Below, piece by piece: positions 17,555 through 27,792 of a DNA stretch of 64,000 bases; the stretch's first letter is position 1; the number at the start of each line of letters is the position of its first letter. This DNA is from a virus. The notes under the pieces were generated by a model. The model saw only the letters and a program-made list of their open reading frames with translations, made no database searches and had not been told where the DNA came from. Position numbers and translations under genes: made by a program. The DNA is taken from positions 1 through 64,000 of IMG/VR virus record IMGVR_UViG_3300046777_000988. One strand, written 5' to 3'.

Positions 17555-18754
17555 ATGGCAACAATCCCTTCACGAAAGGCTACATTTACAGAGGAAGAGA
17601 AGCGCAAGCTCGTCGAAGGAACTGACGCGCAGGGTAGGCCATTGAGTGAAGCCGAGAAGATGAAGCTCTCCAAGATGCACACGGCTAGAACGATTGGTGC
17701 TGATTGGCGCGAGAGAGGAGCTGAAAGGATGAAGGCCGAAGAGCCTGCTAGAGCGCAGCAAGCGTTAGCAGAAAGAGCAGCTATTAACAGAAGCCTCGCT
17801 CCTAGAGACTACAAGCTGCCTACAAAGGCTGACGAGTTTCAAGATATTCCCGGAGGCGGAAAGGTTAAGATTGGCGCAGAAACGCTAAAGAGAATGCAGG
17901 GCTTTGAGAAAGAGCGAGCAGGACAAGAGCAAGCCCGTAAGGAAAAGATGCAAACAAGCATTGCGGCAGCGCAACAAAAGGCTGGCGCTGCGCTAAAACA
18001 GAGATATGAGGAAGAGTTGGCTTCTCGCGGATTTGCTCCACCCAAGACTAGGCAGGAGCAGGAAGCGATTGATAGGGCGAGGATGGATGAGTTTAGAACT
18101 ATTTCCGCTGCAAGACAAGCAGCGAAAGAGAGGTCTAGTAATGCTCAAAAAGAATACAGGCAATACAATACATTAGCTAAACTTCGATTGGCTTCAGGAG
18201 ATATAGCTGGCGCAGAGGAACTTCGCAAGTTAGCAGATGAGACTGGAGGTTTCATAAAAAGCTCAAGCGCAAGAAATAGATTTATCGAGAATCAAGAAAT
18301 GGATAAAGCTAGAGCAGCGATTGGCGCTAAGGTTGAAGCTCGCAAGGCTAAAATGCAGGCACAAAACATATCAAATCCAGAAGCGTCTTCGTTCACGCCA
18401 ACATCATCAGCAGCCCCGTTGGCTATTGGTTCTGACATGCCATCATATCAGTTGCCATATCAAAGACCCGCTGGACCTATTGAGCAGGGATTTGGTATGA
18501 CGACTCCAGCAATGGCAGATTATGGAGTAGATTTCTCAAGCATTAGTCCATACAATGTTGGAGGTTTTGCATTGCCGCAGATTGCGAAATCACCAGTAAG
18601 TCAAGAAGCGTTTTCAAAATTAACTGCAAAACAAAAAGACGAGCTTATATCGGAGCAAATTCGCAGGGGATTAGAATCAACTGGAAGAGGCATCTATAGA
18701 GGCGGCAAGGCTGCGTTAAAGGCAATTCTTGAAGGCGCAAGAGCTATAAGGTAA
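17555..18754 (+). CDS. Helical internal virion protein candidate
   Basis: A 399-residue, charged and mostly helical protein. Long Ala/Glu/Lys/Arg stretches (EKMQTSIAAAQQKAGAALKQ, DEFRTISAARQAAKERSSN) predict coiled coils. The C-terminal third is Pro/Ser-rich, ending in a helix (GKAALKAILEGARAIR). It has no signal peptide. It is the first of three consecutive large helical genes, of 399, 286 and 2193 residues, which matches the size order and position of podoviral ejection proteins such as T7 gp14, gp15 and gp16. No sequence identity to those is claimed. Confidence 0.55.
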   Translation: MATIPSRKATFTEEEKRKLVEGTDAQGRPLSEAEKMKLSKMHTARTIGADWRERGAERMKAEEPARAQQALAERAAINRSLAPRDYKLPTKADEFQDIPGGGKVKIGAETLKRMQGFEKERAGQEQARKEKMQTSIAAAQQKAGAALKQRYEEELASRGFAPPKTRQEQEAIDRARMDEFRTISAARQAAKERSSNAQKEYRQYNTLAKLRLASGDIAGAEELRKLADETGGFIKSSSARNRFIENQEMDKARAAIGAKVEARKAKMQAQNISNPEASSFTPTSSAAPLAIGSDMPSYQLPYQRPAGPIEQGFGMTTPAMADYGVDFSSISPYNVGGFALPQIAKSPVSQEAFSKLTAKQKDELISEQIRRGLESTGRGIYRGGKAALKAILEGARAIR

Positions 18755-18777
18755 ATTATTAGGAATTACTAAATCAA

Positions 18778-19638
18778 ATGGCAAACAGAAGATACAACGC
18801 TCCACGATCAAGATACTCCAACGAGCGAGACATTGACGCTCCTGCTGGAAGGGTTGATTATTTTGAAAGAGCAATGATGGAGCAGGCTCCTAGAGCGAGA
18901 TTTGATTATTCACAGCTAGAAGAAGACTATCCAGTTACAACGATAGCTGAAGACTTTATGATTAAAGAGAGGAAGCGTCAGGAGCAAAGAGGTCTTCAGG
19001 AGGAGATCAATTACAGAAAGTCGCTCATCGAAGACAGAGCTTCCCAGCTTGAGCTAAAGAAAGCCGCCAGAGACTTGGATATGTATGAGTCTCAGATTAA
19101 CCGAGAAGACGCTATGCTTGAACAGATGCCAGTTGCTAGGCAGAAATTGGCCGAGCTAGATGTCCGTGATCCAGACTTCATCAACAAGGCATACGATATT
19201 CAAGAGCAGCATCCATTGGCATTTGAGAGCGATCAGTTCCAGAAGTATATCTTCCAGCCAATGCTGAACCGCAACTCGCGCCTGTCTAGTCGCCGCCAAG
19301 AAGGCATCGTGACTGATGCAGACTTAAAGGAAGCGATGGGAGAGATTTCAAAATACAACGAGCTTATCTCTGCTAGAGGTGAAGGCGCTGGTCCATCTCC
19401 AGAGGAAGAGCGTTACTTGGGTTTCAGACAGAACCAAATCGACCAGTTTTACGCACAGCGTGGAATGGAGAATCCAATGTCAGCAGCTGCGCCACAGCCA
19501 ACAGGTATCGCAACACAACCTGCGCTAGCTCCATCTGCTCAACAATTTTCATTTTCCTCTATTGAAGAAGCTGAATCTGCGGGCTTGCCTGCCGGGACAA
19601 TTGTGTATATAAATGGTCGAAAAGCAAGAATCGACTAA
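18778..19638 (+). CDS. Helical internal virion protein candidate
   Basis: A 286-residue charged helical protein. The N-terminus is basic and disordered (NRRYNAPRSRYSNERDIDAP). A long helical middle follows (EEINYRKSLIEDRASQLELK), and the C-terminal part (SSIEEAESAGLPAGTIVYIN) is a short strand-loop unit often found at the end of phage internal proteins. It overlaps the start of the giant gene by one base. Role inferred from context as an ejected or internal virion component. Confidence 0.55.
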   Translation: MANRRYNAPRSRYSNERDIDAPAGRVDYFERAMMEQAPRARFDYSQLEEDYPVTTIAEDFMIKERKRQEQRGLQEEINYRKSLIEDRASQLELKKAARDLDMYESQINREDAMLEQMPVARQKLAELDVRDPDFINKAYDIQEQHPLAFESDQFQKYIFQPMLNRNSRLSSRRQEGIVTDADLKEAMGEISKYNELISARGEGAGPSPEEERYLGFRQNQIDQFYAQRGMENPMSAAAPQPTGIATQPALAPSAQQFSFSSIEEAESAGLPAGTIVYINGRKARID

Positions 19639-22600
19639 TGCCAATTACATTCCTAGATGAAGAAGAGGACATTACTCCTCTAGCGCCACCGACTAAAAGA
19701 AAGATTACTTTTCTTGACGAAGAAGAGACTGAGATTGCGCCAACAACTCCGCAGGTAGCGCAGCCAGCAGTTACTCAGCCCTCCCAATACAAGTATGACC
19801 CTGCTCGCTTTAGGCCGAAGGGATTGGTAGCGCCGAAAGCTGAACAAGAGATAGGAACGCTTGAAGGCATCGCTAACGCAGCGAGGAACGCATTTGATTC
19901 ATCTAGGCAGGCACTAGACATCGTTGGAGATGTCACTCCAGAGGAAGCGCAGAACATCGCAAAGATTGAGTTCGACAAACAATCTAGGAAGTTAGCTCCC
20001 GGCTACGACGAGTATCAAAAGGCAGAAGGATTCGACGCTGTATTAGCATTTGCCAAGAACCCAATCGAGGTAACATCGAATATCGTCGCAGAAGGCTTGG
20101 CTGGTAGCTTGCCTGCACTCGGCGCAGGATTGGCTGCTGGTGGCGTTGGAGCTGCTATTGGCGCACCTACAGGCATTGGCGCACCGATTGGATTTACCGC
20201 TGGTCAAGTCGCAGGAACATTCGCTGGCTCGCTTGCTACAGAATACGGAAGCAAGATTCTAGAAGAAATGCAGGAAGGTGGCGTTGACCTAACCAAGCCA
20301 GAAAGCATTCAAGGATTCTTTGAAAACGAAGAGGCAGTTGCCAAGGCTAGGGATAAAGCTATTAGTCGCGGTATTCCTGTTGCTGCATTTGACGCTATCT
20401 CCGCTGGTATCGGCGGCAAGCTAGGTCGAGTTATCGGCAAACAATTCCTTACCAAGACTGGCGAGGCTGCTGCTGAACTCGGAGTTCAAGCCGGACTCGG
20501 TGGTGGCGGTGAAGTTGCAGGCGCACTTGTTGCTGGCGAGCCAATCGAAGGTAAGGCAGTATTCGGCGAGATTATCGGCGAAGCCGGACCGGGCGCTGCC
20601 GAGATTATTACAGGCCGCATGGCAGACAGGGCCGCTAGAGTTAAAGCAGAAGAGGACGCGAAGATTAAAGCTGCCGCACAACTATCCGACAACCTTGAGC
20701 AGAATAGCGCACCGCTTACCGCTGCCGCAGTTAAATCAACAACCGCTACGACAATCGAGCAGGATAAACTTGCGGCACAACTTGAAGAGCAACTAGACGC
20801 TGACGAGATCGCTTCACAGGTTAGCGGTCAACTTGCAGTAACGAAAGAACCTACTGCCGCACCTCCAGCGATTAAGTCTAAAGAAGAATTTACAGCTATC
20901 TACTCGCAGGTAGCACCAGAAGAACTAGACGCGGCAGAGGCAGGATTTACGAATACCCTAGCTACCGCCGCTACAGAAGAGGCCCGTGCTAACGCACAGA
21001 ACGCCCTAGAAGCGATTAAAGAGGTTAAGGCTACCGTTACACCTCCTGCGCCTACAGTTGAGCCTACAATCACCCCAGCAGTTACACCCGCAGTTCCGAC
21101 TGCACAACCACCCACACCAGATGCCACTCAAGAAATCATCCAGCCAGAAGGCGTTCGTCAAGAACCTCAAGACAGAGTTGAAGGCGAAACGCCCGCTGAA
21201 ACAATCGCTCGCAATCGCATATTCGGTGCAGCGCGAGGCCAAGAAGAAGGGCAAGTAGCCCCGACTCCACAACCTATTATCTCGGAAATTCCTCCAACTT
21301 CCGAGTTAGTAGGTGCAGAACCAACGCAACCTACTATCAGAGAAGTTCCTGAGATTTCTCCAATCGTAGGTGCGGAGCCTGCCGCTATTGTTGAACAAGA
21401 GCCTGTTGCGCCAGCGGAGCCTGCTGTTGCACGACCAAGTATTATATCCGAAGCGTCAAGAATAACCAACGAGCTAAAGCAAAGATGGGAACAAACTGCG
21501 CCAGAGGATAGGAGAGAAACATTTAATTGGACTAGCCGCGCCGAAGTAGAGCTTGAGAATTTAATTGGAAATCTTGCTGGAAATCAAAATGCAGCAGCGA
21601 GACAAAATCTTATCGAGGAAATTACCGGAACAAAACCAACTCGCCAAAACTCTGCAATCAAGAATGTAAGACAAGCTATTCGCGGATACCTACAAGCTAA
21701 TCCTCTACAAGAAACTGCCGCTCCAACTACAGAGGCAGCAGCGCAGCCAGCACCAAAAGGTGTAACGCAAGTCGCTGGAGTTCCCCCGCTTGTTAAAGAA
21801 CTAGCAACTGCTGTCAGAGAATCCGCCGCTCAACTTCGCGCAAGAATCTCCAATGTAAAGATGGGGCCGATTGAAGGCAATGTAGAGACATTCACATTTG
21901 ATCTTGATGGACAGACATATCGCGGAGAACTCAAGGGGAGAAATAGGAATTTAGTTTTAGGAGCAAACCCAACCGCTGATGCTGCGATTGCAACTCGCGT
22001 CTTGCTGGATAAAAATGCGACACCAATTACTCCTGTAACGACTCCTCCTGTAACAGAAGCCGTTACACCCGCAGCAGAGGCTGCGCCTACTCCCGCAGGC
22101 ATCTCCGTAGGCAACAGAGTTAAATCTGGCCGCGATCCTAAAGTATATGTCGTAGAGGAAGTGCTACCGCAAACAGAAGCAGAGCAGCGCGAAGGAGACT
22201 ATTCTGTAATGCTTCGTGATGAGAAGAGCGGAACTATTGAAAAGTATCCATTCTCCGTTAGAGGACTTAAATCTCTCGGAGCTAAGAAGCCGCCACTTCC
22301 CAAGAAGCTCGCCCGTAGTGGTGCGACATCATACGATTTCTCTCCCCGCAACGCTCTCGCTGCCGATCAACAGATTTCTAAAGAGCAGATCATCGCAAAT
22401 GTTCAGAAGGTTTTTGAGGGAGTTCCAGCAGAAAATATCGAAGTAACAAACGAACCATATCCAGATGGTGAATACGGATATGTAGCTGCATACAATCCTA
22501 ATACAAACAAGATCGAGATCAACCAAGCATACTACACGCTGGATGACGATATTGACGCAAAAGTATCGCACGAACTCGGACACTATCTTTACCAAGACCC

Positions 22601-25600
22601 GCGCTGGAAGAAAGCATTTGCACGGCTATACAAGAAGCTAACTCCAACAAGTAAGAAGAAACTAGATGCTTTCTTGGAACAGGTCTATGCAGACTACGAA
22701 TCAGGCGACTTTAATGAAGAGGCAGAGATTCGTGCATTCGACAGGTTCTTGAAGGAAGCTCCAGATAACAGGAACTTATTCCAGAAGTTTATAGACGAGA
22801 TTCTTGATTTCGTTACAGATGCTCTTTCAGTATTCAGCCCATACTTCAAAACATTGGCCCGTGATCCACGCAGGATTGCAAGAAACATCGCGCTTATTTC
22901 CTCTGAAAGATTCAAGGCTGGCGAAGTAATCGAAGGCGTTGATACAACGATTGAGCCTGAAGAGTTGCGGCTAGCTAGAGCGGTAGAATCTCGCAAGGAG
23001 CAGGTCGGTGGAGCAGAGCGTGAAGAGACAAGATACATCACGACACCGAAAGGAATCTTGAGCATGAACACCGATGTTCTGCGAGAGAAGTTTTTCGACG
23101 GAACCAGCGTATCTCCTGAGAAGACAACGCAGGCGTGGGGATATATTTCAAGACTTCTCGACATCAAGAGCGGCAACGCGAATGAGCTTGCTGGAGAGAT
23201 TAACGATACTATTGACGCTGATCTTTTAGCAAAACGAGAGGCAGCAATAGCTGCTGGCGAGAAGGTTGATCCAGAAGAAGATGTTAGCAAGCGAATTGGA
23301 GCAGCGATGTTTAGCGTTGAGTTGATGAACTACGCTGGCAGGCTGGCAGAGCAAGGCGATACACGGATGCTCAAGTTTATGATCCGCAATGTTAATTCCA
23401 TGCCTACCGATAAATACGCTGGAGACATCAGTGATGCAGCAAGAGCTTTGCGGACACGACTTGAATACGATGTATCTGGATTCTCTGCATACACAACTGA
23501 GCAGAAAGCTAAAGTTGATCGCACTGCTGCCGTAATGTTTGGAACAAATAAACCAAGCAAAGAACAATCTGACGCAGTAAAGGATGCTATTGATGAATCC
23601 GAGAAGACCGAACTTGGAAACGCTGGCGAGGTGGCTGGAGAGGTTGAGAAAGTAGAGAAAAGAACAAAGCGTAAAATTACCGATAAGATCGAGAAGGTTA
23701 TCGGCAAAGGTTCTCTCAAAGGAATGATTCAAGCCGTTAAAGATACTCCGCTTGAGAAACAGCAAGAGCGTGGATGGATCGAGAAGGTTGTAAATGATTT
23801 TCTAATCAACGCTGGTCTTTCACCTGAAGCCGCATCTACTGCATCAAAACTTTACGAGAGCCTAATCGCAGAACGCTTCGCTGCTGCAAAGCAAAAGGCA
23901 TTTGAAGACAATCTTAAAAAGGCAGCGCCTTGGAAAAACTACGCAGCTAGAAATAGCCGACTTGCAAAGGATGCACTAAATAAAGTTCAGGCCGCTATTA
24001 GAACCGGAGTTCTTGATCCAGAGAAAAACACTGAAAGCATTATTGCTGCTGAAAGCGGATGGAGCGGATTCACCAAGGATCAATACCAGAGAATCGTCCA
24101 ACTAGACAGCATCATCAACGATCCGAAGCAGGACGATGTGACGAGACGCGAGGCAATGGCTGATCTGAATAAAGTCATATCGGATGCCAAGCTGCCAGTT
24201 AGATTCAAGGATGCTCTCGGAGCTTACTATGTAGGAAATGCACTGATGGGTATTCCCACATTGACGGTGAACATTGCTTCCCCGATTGGATTCACGGTTA
24301 GAAACCTAATGACCGATGTCAGCAAGTTTGCCTTTACTGATCCTGCTAGAATCCCAGTCGCATTTGAGACTTTCATGGAGAGCATGAGGTCTTGGTATGA
24401 CCAGACATCTTACGCATTCAAGAATCAAATCTACTTGAACGATGTCGTTGAATACCTGCAAGGACAGAATGTATTGCGTGAGCTTTTCGATAAAGGCAAG
24501 AAGCAATGGTCTGAAGGCAAGTATGCAGAAGGATTTGTGAACATGGCAGTCGGCATGACGCAGATCACCGGACGAGTTCTTTCATCGCTTGACCAAGGCG
24601 CAATCTCCATGCTGGAGAACCAGAACATTACACGCTATGCGCTGGAAGCTCTGGCTAATACTAAAGGCAAGGTTCCAAAGGATAAGCTCAAAGAGTTTGC
24701 GAACATGGTTATTGATACTCGCAGAAAGACTATCGCTGAGAATATCGCTAATGGAATGTCCCGTGATAGGGCTGGCGTTCTTGCTGACCTAGCAGTTAAG
24801 TCAGAGGTTATTTCTGCATTGGCTCAATACGATGTTAATCCAATGAATGTGCTGGACTCATCAATCAACGATGCGTTGCAGTCTGTCGGAAGAAACAAGA
24901 CGCTAACGATTAAAGGCATTGAGCAGTCTCAGAAGAACATTTCAGACGAAGGCTTCATGTCATATTGGCCGATTAAACTTCTTGAAATGGTTTCTGCTGG
25001 TGCAGGCAGAGAAGGATCGTCAATGCAGATTTTCGCTAAGATGCTTTACGGATTCGCGCTAGTTCCGGCTAGAGTGTTCCACAATGTTGCTTGGTTCTCT
25101 CCGTATGGCTTCATCCGACTTGGAGTTGATAAGTATAAGAAGAACAAAGGAGAAGATTCACCTTATGCCATGTCCTTGCAGACTGAAGCTCAATACAAGC
25201 AGAGGCTAACTGATGCAATCGCTGGCTCTGTTGCAATGCTTGGACTAGCTGCACTTAGCTCTGCATCAACTGATGAAGATGAAGACAAGAAGTTCAAGAT
25301 CGTTATTACTGGTAATGGTCCTAGTGCAACTACTGACAAGCAATACTTCGATTCTTGGATGAAGAAGTGGAAGCCATACAGCGTCCACATTGTCGTTAAT
25401 GGAAACATTATCCCGATTAACATTGGTCGAGGTGGTGAAGCGTTGTTCTTCCCAATCATGCTCGCTGGAGCGTTGGATGACTGGAAGATTAAGCAGAAGC
25501 AGAATCTCACCAAGAAAGAGCCAGAAGACTTGAGCGCGATTGCTCAGATGCTTGGTTCTTCGTTCTTCGCATTGGCGCAAAGAGGCCCGTATGCCGCATT

Positions 25601-26219
25601 CACTAAACCTTTGTTTGACGCATCTAAAGACGGACGAGTGACTGAGGAGCTTGCAAGTCAGGCTGGATTCTTTGGTAAGACATTCATTCCAGTTCTTGGT
25701 TCATCGCTCGCTAGAAACATATCTGACTTGTTTAACGATCCGGTTGACCGTTCATCTATCGAAGGCGCGATCTACGCTAACACGCCAGTTGTTGGACCTT
25801 GGCTTGGAACGAAAGCATTGAACGCTCTAGGCCAACCAATCCGCGCTGATGACTGGGGCGATAAGCTATTCAAGTTAGGCGTTCCAGTTGTATTCTCCTT
25901 CCCGAAGGAAACTCCGATGAATGAACTGAACGAGCTTATCCTAAAGCAGGGTAGCGGACCTACGATTCCAACAAGAGCTAACGCACAAAAGAGATTCGGC
26001 GATATTCTCACAGACAAAGAGTTTGAAACATATGTGCGTGAATACGGACGGGTTATGTCTGACAAGATGTTCAAGAGCAGAACTAAACTTGCAAACATGA
26101 AGCCAGCAGACTACGATGATGAGCTTGAAAAATACGCAAGAGGATATTCTATCGACGGCATTAAGATCAAAGGTGCGTCAGATTCAGCAGTCCTTGCGGT
26201 CAAGCGCATGAGACAATGA
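19638..26219 (+). CDS. Giant multidomain ejection/polyvalent protein with zincin domain
   Basis: This 2193-residue protein starts with a duplicated motif (ITFLDEEED and ITFLDEEET within the first 30 residues). A hydrophobic Gly/Ala-rich stretch at about 150-205 could insert in membranes. Long Pro/Ala/Glu-rich linkers follow. A zinc metallopeptidase-type HELGH motif is at 978-982, after a NKIEINQAYYTLDDDIDAK lead-in. The C-terminal half (about 1500-2190) is a large helical region with hydrophobic segments (VGNALMGIPTLTVNIASPIG; IAGSVAMLGLAALSSA near 1857). Giant proteins with embedded enzymes are typical of phages that inject them with DNA. The peptidase may process virion proteins or cleave a host barrier. 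Confidence 0.75.
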   Translation: MPITFLDEEEDITPLAPPTKRKITFLDEEETEIAPTTPQVAQPAVTQPSQYKYDPARFRPKGLVAPKAEQEIGTLEGIANAARNAFDSSRQALDIVGDVTPEEAQNIAKIEFDKQSRKLAPGYDEYQKAEGFDAVLAFAKNPIEVTSNIVAEGLAGSLPALGAGLAAGGVGAAIGAPTGIGAPIGFTAGQVAGTFAGSLATEYGSKILEEMQEGGVDLTKPESIQGFFENEEAVAKARDKAISRGIPVAAFDAISAGIGGKLGRVIGKQFLTKTGEAAAELGVQAGLGGGGEVAGALVAGEPIEGKAVFGEIIGEAGPGAAEIITGRMADRAARVKAEEDAKIKAAAQLSDNLEQNSAPLTAAAVKSTTATTIEQDKLAAQLEEQLDADEIASQVSGQLAVTKEPTAAPPAIKSKEEFTAIYSQVAPEELDAAEAGFTNTLATAATEEARANAQNALEAIKEVKATVTPPAPTVEPTITPAVTPAVPTAQPPTPDATQEIIQPEGVRQEPQDRVEGETPAETIARNRIFGAARGQEEGQVAPTPQPIISEIPPTSELVGAEPTQPTIREVPEISPIVGAEPAAIVEQEPVAPAEPAVARPSIISEASRITNELKQRWEQTAPEDRRETFNWTSRAEVELENLIGNLAGNQNAAARQNLIEEITGTKPTRQNSAIKNVRQAIRGYLQANPLQETAAPTTEAAAQPAPKGVTQVAGVPPLVKELATAVRESAAQLRARISNVKMGPIEGNVETFTFDLDGQTYRGELKGRNRNLVLGANPTADAAIATRVLLDKNATPITPVTTPPVTEAVTPAAEAAPTPAGISVGNRVKSGRDPKVYVVEEVLPQTEAEQREGDYSVMLRDEKSGTIEKYPFSVRGLKSLGAKKPPLPKKLARSGATSYDFSPRNALAADQQISKEQIIANVQKVFEGVPAENIEVTNEPYPDGEYGYVAAYNPNTNKIEINQAYYTLDDDIDAKVSHELGHYLYQDPRWKKAFARLYKKLTPTSKKKLDAFLEQVYADYESGDFNEEAEIRAFDRFLKEAPDNRNLFQKFIDEILDFVTDALSVFSPYFKTLARDPRRIARNIALISSERFKAGEVIEGVDTTIEPEELRLARAVESRKEQVGGAEREETRYITTPKGILSMNTDVLREKFFDGTSVSPEKTTQAWGYISRLLDIKSGNANELAGEINDTIDADLLAKREAAIAAGEKVDPEEDVSKRIGAAMFSVELMNYAGRLAEQGDTRMLKFMIRNVNSMPTDKYAGDISDAARALRTRLEYDVSGFSAYTTEQKAKVDRTAAVMFGTNKPSKEQSDAVKDAIDESEKTELGNAGEVAGEVEKVEKRTKRKITDKIEKVIGKGSLKGMIQAVKDTPLEKQQERGWIEKVVNDFLINAGLSPEAASTASKLYESLIAERFAAAKQKAFEDNLKKAAPWKNYAARNSRLAKDALNKVQAAIRTGVLDPEKNTESIIAAESGWSGFTKDQYQRIVQLDSIINDPKQDDVTRREAMADLNKVISDAKLPVRFKDALGAYYVGNALMGIPTLTVNIASPIGFTVRNLMTDVSKFAFTDPARIPVAFETFMESMRSWYDQTSYAFKNQIYLNDVVEYLQGQNVLRELFDKGKKQWSEGKYAEGFVNMAVGMTQITGRVLSSLDQGAISMLENQNITRYALEALANTKGKVPKDKLKEFANMVIDTRRKTIAENIANGMSRDRAGVLADLAVKSEVISALAQYDVNPMNVLDSSINDALQSVGRNKTLTIKGIEQSQKNISDEGFMSYWPIKLLEMVSAGAGREGSSMQIFAKMLYGFALVPARVFHNVAWFSPYGFIRLGVDKYKKNKGEDSPYAMSLQTEAQYKQRLTDAIAGSVAMLGLAALSSASTDEDEDKKFKIVITGNGPSATTDKQYFDSWMKKWKPYSVHIVVNGNIIPINIGRGGEALFFPIMLAGALDDWKIKQKQNLTKKEPEDLSAIAQMLGSSFFALAQRGPYAAFTKPLFDASKDGRVTEELASQAGFFGKTFIPVLGSSLARNISDLFNDPVDRSSIEGAIYANTPVVGPWLGTKALNALGQPIRADDWGDKLFKLGVPVVFSFPKETPMNELNELILKQGSGPTIPTRANAQKRFGDILTDKEFETYVREYGRVMSDKMFKSRTKLANMKPADYDDELEKYARGYSIDGIKIKGASDSAVLAVKRMRQ

Positions 26220-26848
26220 TCGAATACGAGTTTATAGATATGTCAGACTCTCCTCCCGGCGGATGGAAGATTAAAGTTCCAAAGACCGGAGTTGAGTTTA
26301 AGCACTACGACTTCCGCGCTATCAGCAACGCATACAAGTCACACTGCAATGCTAACGGGATATTGCTTTCTCCTAACTGGCAGGAAGAGTTCCTGTCAGA
26401 GATGTGCAAGCAGAACCAGCATTGGGGTAGGAAGTGCAGACCAGCGGTAGCCAATAGCCTGAAGAGAAGGCGGCTCTCTTTAACCGCTGTATTGTCATTC
26501 CTAAACATGCTCAGAGCTTGGGCGCAATCAACGCTATCAGGCAAAGATGCATTCGTTCCTCAAGAGGAGGCAGAGAGAAGGGCTGGCATTTGCGCTAATT
26601 GCCCGTTTAACACAACTCTACAGTTCTCCTGCGGTGCTTGCATGGGAGCAGTCCTGACGCTTATACACGGCATCCTCGGCAAAAGAAAGACGCAATACGA
26701 CAGCAGCCTTGGAGCCTGTCTAATCTGTTCCTGTTCGCTTAAAGCTGCCGTGCATGTCCCGGTTGATGTGCAGCGAGAGGGATTGAGCGAGGAACTGAAG
26801 AACGACTTTGACGAAATCAAATACTGCTGGAAGAGAGTTGAGAAATGA
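26216..26848 (+). CDS. Cys-rich hypothetical protein
   Basis: A 210-residue protein. Residues about 1-60 look like a small folded domain (PPGGWKIKVPKTGVEFKHYD). A basic helical middle follows, then a cysteine-rich part: ERRAGICANCPFNTTLQFSC, GACMG, and GACLICSCSLKAAVHVP. It resembles the zinc-ribbon protein at 10618 in its RAxxCxxCP segment. It overlaps the giant gene by 4 bases and the GT9-like paralogue by 4 bases, so the three should be co-translated. Confidence 0.68.
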   Translation: MIEYEFIDMSDSPPGGWKIKVPKTGVEFKHYDFRAISNAYKSHCNANGILLSPNWQEEFLSEMCKQNQHWGRKCRPAVANSLKRRRLSLTAVLSFLNMLRAWAQSTLSGKDAFVPQEEAERRAGICANCPFNTTLQFSCGACMGAVLTLIHGILGKRKTQYDSSLGACLICSCSLKAAVHVPVDVQREGLSEELKNDFDEIKYCWKRVEK

Positions 26849-27792
26849 ATTTTCTACATGAACGAGACTTTGGCGACATCATACTAAGCCTATCGGTGGT
26901 TCAAGCTGCTGGAGGCGGCAACTACTACATTCAAAACAATCCAAATGCAGTCAGGATGCTCAAGCCCCTGATAGAACTGCAACCATATATCAACAAGTGT
27001 AGCGAAAAGAATCTGCTGAGAATAGATAAGTCGTTCGTTGAATTTAGGAGTCAGGGATTACCTTGGGGTGTTCAGCTTGCAGAGCTTCACGCTAGATGGG
27101 TTAAACAACCTACAGATTTCTCAAAGCCTTGGCTATCCGCTCCAAAAGACAACAAGTTCAAAGGCAGGATTATTGTTAACAAGACACAGCGATACGCTAA
27201 CCCGATATTCCCTTGGACAGAACTTGTGAAGTTAATCGGAGGCAGGATGCTATTCGTAGGACACGATCACGAATATGAGTTGTTCTGCAAGAGATTCGGC
27301 AAAGTCGAAAGGCTCGTCATCAAAGACTACCTAGAGCTTGCTATTGCTATCAATAGCTCGGACTGCTTCATCGGAAATCAAAGCTCATCGAACTGCGTTG
27401 CGGAGGGACTAAAGCATAGAACGATTCAAGAAGTCTGCTTGTGGCAACCGGATTGTATCTATAAACGAGACAACGCTACATTCTGCTACGATGGCACGAT
27501 CAATACGAATGTTGCAGGAACTAGTATAAAACTGCAAAGCGGCCTATTGGTTACAACGGTAAACAAGGCTCAAACTCCTGCTGGTAACTGGAAGCTAACA
27601 GTAAACGGCAAGACGATTAAGAGCTATGCGATAGATGCGCTAGTCATCGAGGCGCAGAGCAAAGGCGTTACAGGAACAAAGCTGGAGATCGAAGATATGA
27701 TCGTTAAAGAGACGCTGCCAAGCATCACCGGAAACAATGTATCTGAACGACTGGCTCACGATATTCAACGAGTTAAAGACCTAATAGGATGA
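26845..27792 (+). CDS. GT9/heptosyltransferase-like glycosyltransferase
   Basis: A 315-residue paralogue of the 9248-10114 enzyme. The N-terminal ERDFGDIILSLSVVQAAGG matches the GxxGD turn, KGRIIVNKTQRYANPIFPW aligns with its ISRGARWHGEFFPW-like strand, and SSDCFIGNQSSSNCVAEGL is the donor-binding segment. A C-terminal extension of about 90 residues is beta-rich. It overlaps both neighbours by 4 bases (Cys-rich protein upstream, methyltransferase downstream), consistent with a glycan-modifying set. Donor and acceptor are unknown. Confidence 0.7.
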   Translation: MNFLHERDFGDIILSLSVVQAAGGGNYYIQNNPNAVRMLKPLIELQPYINKCSEKNLLRIDKSFVEFRSQGLPWGVQLAELHARWVKQPTDFSKPWLSAPKDNKFKGRIIVNKTQRYANPIFPWTELVKLIGGRMLFVGHDHEYELFCKRFGKVERLVIKDYLELAIAINSSDCFIGNQSSSNCVAEGLKHRTIQEVCLWQPDCIYKRDNATFCYDGTINTNVAGTSIKLQSGLLVTTVNKAQTPAGNWKLTVNGKTIKSYAIDALVIEAQSKGVTGTKLEIEDMIVKETLPSITGNNVSERLAHDIQRVKDLIG

